The notes under the pieces are model-generated. The model was not told where the DNA came from and searched no databases. It saw only the letters and a program-made list of their open reading frames with translations. The translations under genes and the position numbers were made by a program. Positions 6,961 to 9,493 of a stretch of 9,493 bases of DNA are shown here, in pieces (within the stretch, counting starts at the first letter, position 1; each line of letters starts with the position of its first letter). The stretch comes from an uncultured Mollicutes bacterium (GTDB taxonomy: Bacteria > Bacillota_I > Bacilli_A > ML615J-28 > CAG-313). The stretch is taken from NCBI GenBank assembly GCA_900538885.1, contig UQAI01000062.1:1-9493 (forward strand), written 5' to 3'.

Positions 6961-8463
6961 ATGAAAGATTTAGTTCTTGCGATTGACCAAGGTACTACAA
7001 GTAGTAGGGCCATTGTTTTTAATAAAAATAGTGAAATTGTTTCTTCAAGCCAAATGGAACTTAGCATTATATGTCCTAAGAGTGGTTGGGTTGAACAAAA
7101 CGCTGATGAGATTTGGGAAACTGTTTATCAAGTGTGTAAAGAAGTATTAGTTTCTCCAAGTATTAAAGTAGAAAATATTAAAGGTATTGGAATCACCAAT
7201 CAACGGGAAACAACAATTATATGGAATAAAGAAACCAAAAAACCAATATATAATGCGATTGTATGGCAGTCAAGACAATCACAAGACATTTGTGATGAAT
7301 TGATAAATCTTGGTTTAAATGATAAAATAAAAGAAAAAACAGGTTTGATTATTAACCCTTATTTTTCAGCAACCAAAATAAAATGGATTTTAGAAAATGT
7401 AAAAGGTGCTAAAAAACTTGCGGAAGAAGGAAAACTTCTTTTTGGAACCGTTGATACATATCTTGTATGGATGCTTACAGAAGGACGTCTTCATATAACT
7501 GATTATACTAACGCATCACGAACAATGCTTTATAATATTCATACACTAGAGTGGGATCAAGAATTATTAACATTACTAGGAATTGACAAAAGAATGTTGC
7601 CAGAAGTAGTAAATTCAAGTCAAATATATGGTTATGCTACCGCATTAAAGAAAATAAACAAACACCTAAATATCCCAATCGCAAGCATTATAGGTGACCA
7701 ACAAGCTTCTTTATTTGGTGGTTGTTGCTTTGATATGGGAGATGTCAAAAACACATATGGAACTGGTTGCTTTATGTTAATGAATACTAAACACAAAGCA
7801 GTTAACTCAAACCATGGATTACTTACAACAATCGCTTGGGGAATAGACGGTAAAATAGAATACGCCCTAGAGGGTTCAGTTTTTGTTGGTGGGTCGGTTG
7901 TACAATGGTTAAGAGATGGAATGGAAATGATTGAAAAATCCAATGAAGTTGAAAGATATAGTGATATTAATCATATCCCAGATAGTCAGGGTATATATAT
8001 AGTTCCAGCATTTGTTGGACTTGGTACACCATATTGGGATAATGATGCAAGAGGAAGTGTTTTCGGAATAACAAGGGCTACTAAAAAAAGACATTTTATT
8101 AATGCGGCAGTTGAATCCATTGCATATCAATCAAAAGATGTTATGGAAGTTATGAAAGAAGAGGCGAAAACCCCAATAACATCACTCGGTGTTGATGGTG
8201 GTGCTAGCATTAATAACTATCTAATGCAATTTCAAGCTGATATACTAAACTGCAAAATAGTAAGGCCCGAAAGTCTAGAAACAACTGCTCTTGGAGCTGC
8301 ATATCTTGCCGGTCTTGCATTAAATGTTTGGGAAAGTAAAGCTGAACTAAAAAGATTACAACGAATTAATCAAATCTTTATGCCTCGTATGAGCGAAGAA
8401 AAAAGAGAAACCCTCTATAATGGTTGGAAAAAAGCAGTAGAGGCAACTCGCATATTTAAATAA
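6961..8463 (+). CDS. glpK: Glycerol kinase
   Basis: This 500-residue cytosolic FGGY-family kinase phosphorylates glycerol with ATP to sn-glycerol 3-phosphate, feeding phospholipid synthesis or, after oxidation, glycolysis. It is full length (family about 495-505). The N-terminal phosphate loop is AIDQGTTSSRAIVF. Glycerol-binding residues are present: Arg82-Glu83 (NQRET), Trp102, Tyr134 and catalytic Asp246 (GDQQA). NTYGTGCF, EGSVFVGG and the C-terminal GVDGGA adenine-side motif are also intact. In Bacillota enzymes controlled by the PTS, a His near residue 230 (in YHFYG of Enterococcus) is phosphorylated by HPr. Here the aligned stretch is ALKKINKHLNIP, with Lys230 at that place and a His only at 235. 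The E. coli fructose-bisphosphate loop GGTRIP is also absent. AGGTAGGT upstream overlaps the YhhN stop. No glpF or glpO/glpD lies beside it in this window. Confidence 0.97.
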   Translation: MKDLVLAIDQGTTSSRAIVFNKNSEIVSSSQMELSIICPKSGWVEQNADEIWETVYQVCKEVLVSPSIKVENIKGIGITNQRETTIIWNKETKKPIYNAIVWQSRQSQDICDELINLGLNDKIKEKTGLIINPYFSATKIKWILENVKGAKKLAEEGKLLFGTVDTYLVWMLTEGRLHITDYTNASRTMLYNIHTLEWDQELLTLLGIDKRMLPEVVNSSQIYGYATALKKINKHLNIPIASIIGDQQASLFGGCCFDMGDVKNTYGTGCFMLMNTKHKAVNSNHGLLTTIAWGIDGKIEYALEGSVFVGGSVVQWLRDGMEMIEKSNEVERYSDINHIPDSQGIYIVPAFVGLGTPYWDNDARGSVFGITRATKKRHFINAAVESIAYQSKDVMEVMKEEAKTPITSLGVDGGASINNYLMQFQADILNCKIVRPESLETTALGAAYLAGLALNVWESKAELKRLQRINQIFMPRMSEEKRETLYNGWKKAVEATRIFK

Positions 8464-8483
8464 ATCTACACAATTGTGTAGAT
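8464..8483 (+). repeat. Perfect 20-bp palindrome between glpK and tRNA-Gln
   Basis: ATCTACACAATTGTGTAGAT is exactly self-complementary. It starts on the base after the glpK stop and ends 6 nt before the tRNA. As RNA it would fold into about 8 bp with a 4-nt loop, but no T run follows, so it is not a standard terminator. It could be an mRNA 3' stabiliser or processing site in a glpK-tRNA transcript, or a dimeric-protein operator. Confidence 0.8.
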
Positions 8484-8489
8484 TGAAAT

Positions 8490-8563
8490 AGGACTATGGC
8501 CAAGTGGTAAGGCAACAGGTTCTGACCCTGTGATCACTGGTTCGAATCCAGTTAGTCCTGCCA
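8490..8563 (+). tRNA. tRNA-Gln (anticodon CTG)
   Basis: The full cloverleaf can be folded by eye. The acceptor is AGGACTA/TAGTCCT (8490-8496 with 8553-8559). The D arm is GCC/GGC (8499-8501 with 8511-8513). The anticodon arm is ACAGG/CCTGT (8515-8519 with 8527-8531) around loop TTCTGAC, so the anticodon is CTG at 8522-8524, reading CAG. The variable loop has 4 nt. The T arm is ACTGG/CCAGT around TTCGAAT. Discriminator G is followed by an encoded CCA (8561-8563). No promoter is evident in the 26 nt after glpK, so it may be processed from the glpK transcript. The CTG isoacceptor is a supplement to the usual TTG tRNA. Confidence 0.95.
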
Positions 8564-8581
8564 TTTTAGTAATTAAAAAAT

Positions 8582-8611
8582 AAACTATTTTCGCTAGTAT
8601 TTGTAGTTTTT
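8582..8611 (+). terminator. Possible weak terminator after the tRNA
   Basis: AAACTA (8582-8587) can pair with TAGTTT (8604-8609), followed by only a short T run. The stem is AT-rich and competes with an alternative ACTA/TAGT pairing (8584-8587 with 8595-8598). It is the best candidate end for the glpK-tRNA transcript, but weak. No open frame that looks coding is seen in 8564-8681. Confidence 0.3.
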
Positions 8612-8681
8612 ACTATTGATATAAAGTTGTGAATAGTTCTTTTTTCATTTATAAGGCAATTTCATTTTTGTGGTTGACAAC

Positions 8682-8706
8682 AAAAAAAGTCCTAATAGAG
8701 GACTTT
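8682..8706 (-). terminator. Minus-strand terminator at the edge of the IS91-like element
   Basis: AAAGTCCT (8686-8693) and AGGACTTT (8699-8706) form an 8-bp stem with a 5-nt loop. On the minus strand it is followed by a T run (8688-8682), fitting transcription arriving from the transposase side. It could also be part of the element's terminal hairpin. Between it and the small reading frame (8707-8795) I see no gene. Confidence 0.7.
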
Positions 8707-8795
8707 AAAAGTATATTACATAATTAAAACCAGAACCACTTAGTAAATTTTTTCAGGTACTGTTATTAAAAAAGTGTGAATTAATTGTTGTAATA

Positions 8796-9170
8796 TTATT
8801 TCTTCAAGTGACTTGTAGGAATCATAGTTCCTTTATTACAATAGATACATTCTATTTTCAGATATTCTGACTCCTCATATAAGTCCTAGATATCAAGCAT
8901 TTCCATATAAATATCATAAGGCATATCATCAGTTTTGTTACATCTAATACAAGTCATATTAACAAACTTTTGTTTTTGAGGTTTTGTATCATCATCTCTA
9001 ATAGCGATGCCATTAACCATATGATAAGGTATATTATGGGCTTCAAAGTATTCAATAACCATTCTAGTTTCATTATCAATACGCTGCTTAACAATATCCT
9101 GTAAAGTGTTCCCAGTTTGCTTTTTTAAATGGTTCTGGTTCACCAAAGAACGTTTTATGCCATTCATCAT
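8796..9170 (-). pseudogene. Small zinc-knuckle reading frame split by an in-frame TAG
   Basis: This frame runs from an ATG-ATG at 9170 (preceded by GAGGAAAGG) to a TAG at 8888-8886, then continues in the same frame for 29 more codons to TAA at 8798-8796. The part before the TAG holds CIRCNK and a following MP. The part after it holds CIYCNK and again MIP. Together these would make a four-cysteine zinc knuckle, so the TAG looks like a nonsense mutation splitting one small protein of about 123 residues. Its first 80 bases overlap the transposase 3' end in another frame. The true start may instead be the ATG at 9062 (MVIEYFEAHN), which lacks a good ribosome site. It may also be the transposase's own C-terminus displaced by a frameshift. 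I do not recognise the family. Confidence 0.45.
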
Positions 9171-9493
9171 CCTTTCCTCTAATAGGGGTAAATCGATAAG
9201 TTTTTTTCATTAGATGCCCACATTCACACAAAATGGGATCATAATTAAAATGATCAATCAAATTAAGCCTCCAAGTGTTACGATGCATTAAAGCGTGAAT
9301 TTTTTCTAGTTTATGAAGCTTTTCATAATAGGAAGAATAACGATGATTTTTAGCAGCGTATAATCCATAATATCTAATAGTTTTAAAATGTTTATTAGGA
9401 ATGTGACGGACGATTTTAGCGAAAAGATCAAAAACATATTCAGTAACAGTAACACGCTTGTGAGTTTTATGATCATCATACCAATAAGTAATT
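9088..9493 (-). CDS. IS91-family transposase, C-terminal part (cut by window edge)
   Basis: About 134 codons are open from the right edge to TAA at 9090-9088; the start lies outside the window. The translation begins ITYWYDDHKTHKRVTVT, then YVFDLFAKIVRHIPNKHF and KTIRYYGLYA. This succession (basic DHKT segment, beta strand, helix, RHIPxKxFKxIRYYGLYA) is the C-terminal signature of the IS91/Transposase_32 Y2 family. It is followed by a Cys knuckle, DPILCECGHLMKK. The catalytic HUH and tyrosine motifs would lie upstream, off the window. These enzymes nick and join single strands during rolling-circle transposition. The end (NWEHFTGYC) follows an A6 tract (9121-9126). One base fewer there would fuse this frame to the small frame downstream, so the C-terminus may be frameshifted. 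Family assignment is good; whether it is active cannot be judged. Confidence 0.8.
   Translation of the reverse strand, partial: ITYWYDDHKTHKRVTVTEYVFDLFAKIVRHIPNKHFKTIRYYGLYAAKNHRYSSYYEKLHKLEKIHALMHRNTWRLNLIDHFNYDPILCECGHLMKKTYRFTPIRGKDDEWHKTFFGEPEPFKKANWEHFTGYC

Larger units (their letters stand above)
8682..9493 (-). mobile_element. 3' part of an IS91-like (Y2, rolling-circle) insertion element
   Basis: The block contains the C-terminal part of an IS91-type transposase, a short broken reading frame downstream of it, and a minus-strand hairpin terminator. The element continues past the right edge, so its other end and full length are not visible. IS91-family elements have no terminal inverted repeats or target duplications, so the left boundary is uncertain. 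A GAAC tetramer on the minus strand at 8639-8636, the family's usual flanking target, is a possible outer limit but could be chance. Confidence 0.65.

Noticed and set aside
7632..8130. Minus-strand open frames of 103 and 73 codons inside glpK
   Set aside because: Antisense shadows of conserved glycerol kinase sequence; the translations look non-protein-like.
8553..8888. AGTCCT(A) repeated at the tRNA 3' end, in the hairpin at 8688 and at 8882, as possible attachment-site repeats
   Set aside because: Only six or seven bases match, two copies lie in a hairpin stem and a reading frame, and no integrase is present.
1..9493. CRISPR array or tandem repeats
   Set aside because: I saw no regularly spaced direct repeats on either strand.

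Overview
The window is AT-rich bacterial DNA with strong AGGAGG-type ribosome sites, TTGACA/TATAAT-type promoters and rho-independent terminators. This points to a low-GC Gram-positive lineage (Bacillota, or a wall-less relative such as the Acholeplasma/Izemoplasma side of the Mollicutes). Tryptophan is read from TGG throughout, and the TPR gene ends in TGA. The standard bacterial code therefore fits, which argues against Mycoplasma or Spiroplasma. I cannot name the genus from sequence alone.

Layout. (1) Positions 10-1810, minus strand: a two-gene unit made of a tetratricopeptide-repeat protein and a DUF4037 nucleotidyltransferase-fold protein, overlapping by 23 bp and closed by a clear terminator at the left edge. 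(2) Positions 1884-6232, plus strand: a four-gene operon behind a near-consensus sigma-A promoter. It encodes a DltA-like adenylating enzyme, a 75-residue carrier protein, an AlgI/DltB-type MBOAT acyltransferase and a membrane-anchored SGNH protein, and it ends in a hairpin that swallows the last stop codon. (3) Positions 6267-8463, plus strand: a YhhN/lysoplasmalogenase-family membrane protein followed by glycerol kinase. (4) Positions 8464-8563: a perfect 20-bp palindrome, then a tRNA-Gln with anticodon CTG. (5) Positions 8682-9493, minus strand: the 3' part of an IS91-like (Y2) transposase running off the window, with a broken small zinc-knuckle reading frame behind it.

The most interesting part is the four-gene operon. 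It has the logic of the teichoic-acid D-alanylation pathway: activate a small acid, load it on a phosphopantetheine carrier, pass it across the membrane through an MBOAT, and attach it to an envelope polymer with an SGNH protein. It nevertheless departs from dltABCD in many ways. Gene order is A-C-B-D; there is no dltX; the MBOAT is long and AlgI-like; the carrier has Thr-Ser instead of Asp-Ser at the attachment site; and the adenylation pocket has lost both the amine-binding Asp and the Cys that marks D-alanine selectivity in DltA. The MBOAT ends in an Ile-Tyr-Gly-Gly-Phe tail resembling the C-terminal Tyr motif of DltX/AlgI, which could replace the missing DltX. I infer an envelope acylation system that loads something other than D-alanine.

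The glpK unit joins glycerol phosphorylation to a predicted lipid-catabolic membrane enzyme. It lacks the usual glpF/glpO neighbours, and the kinase appears to lack the histidine phosphorylated by HPr in other Bacillota.
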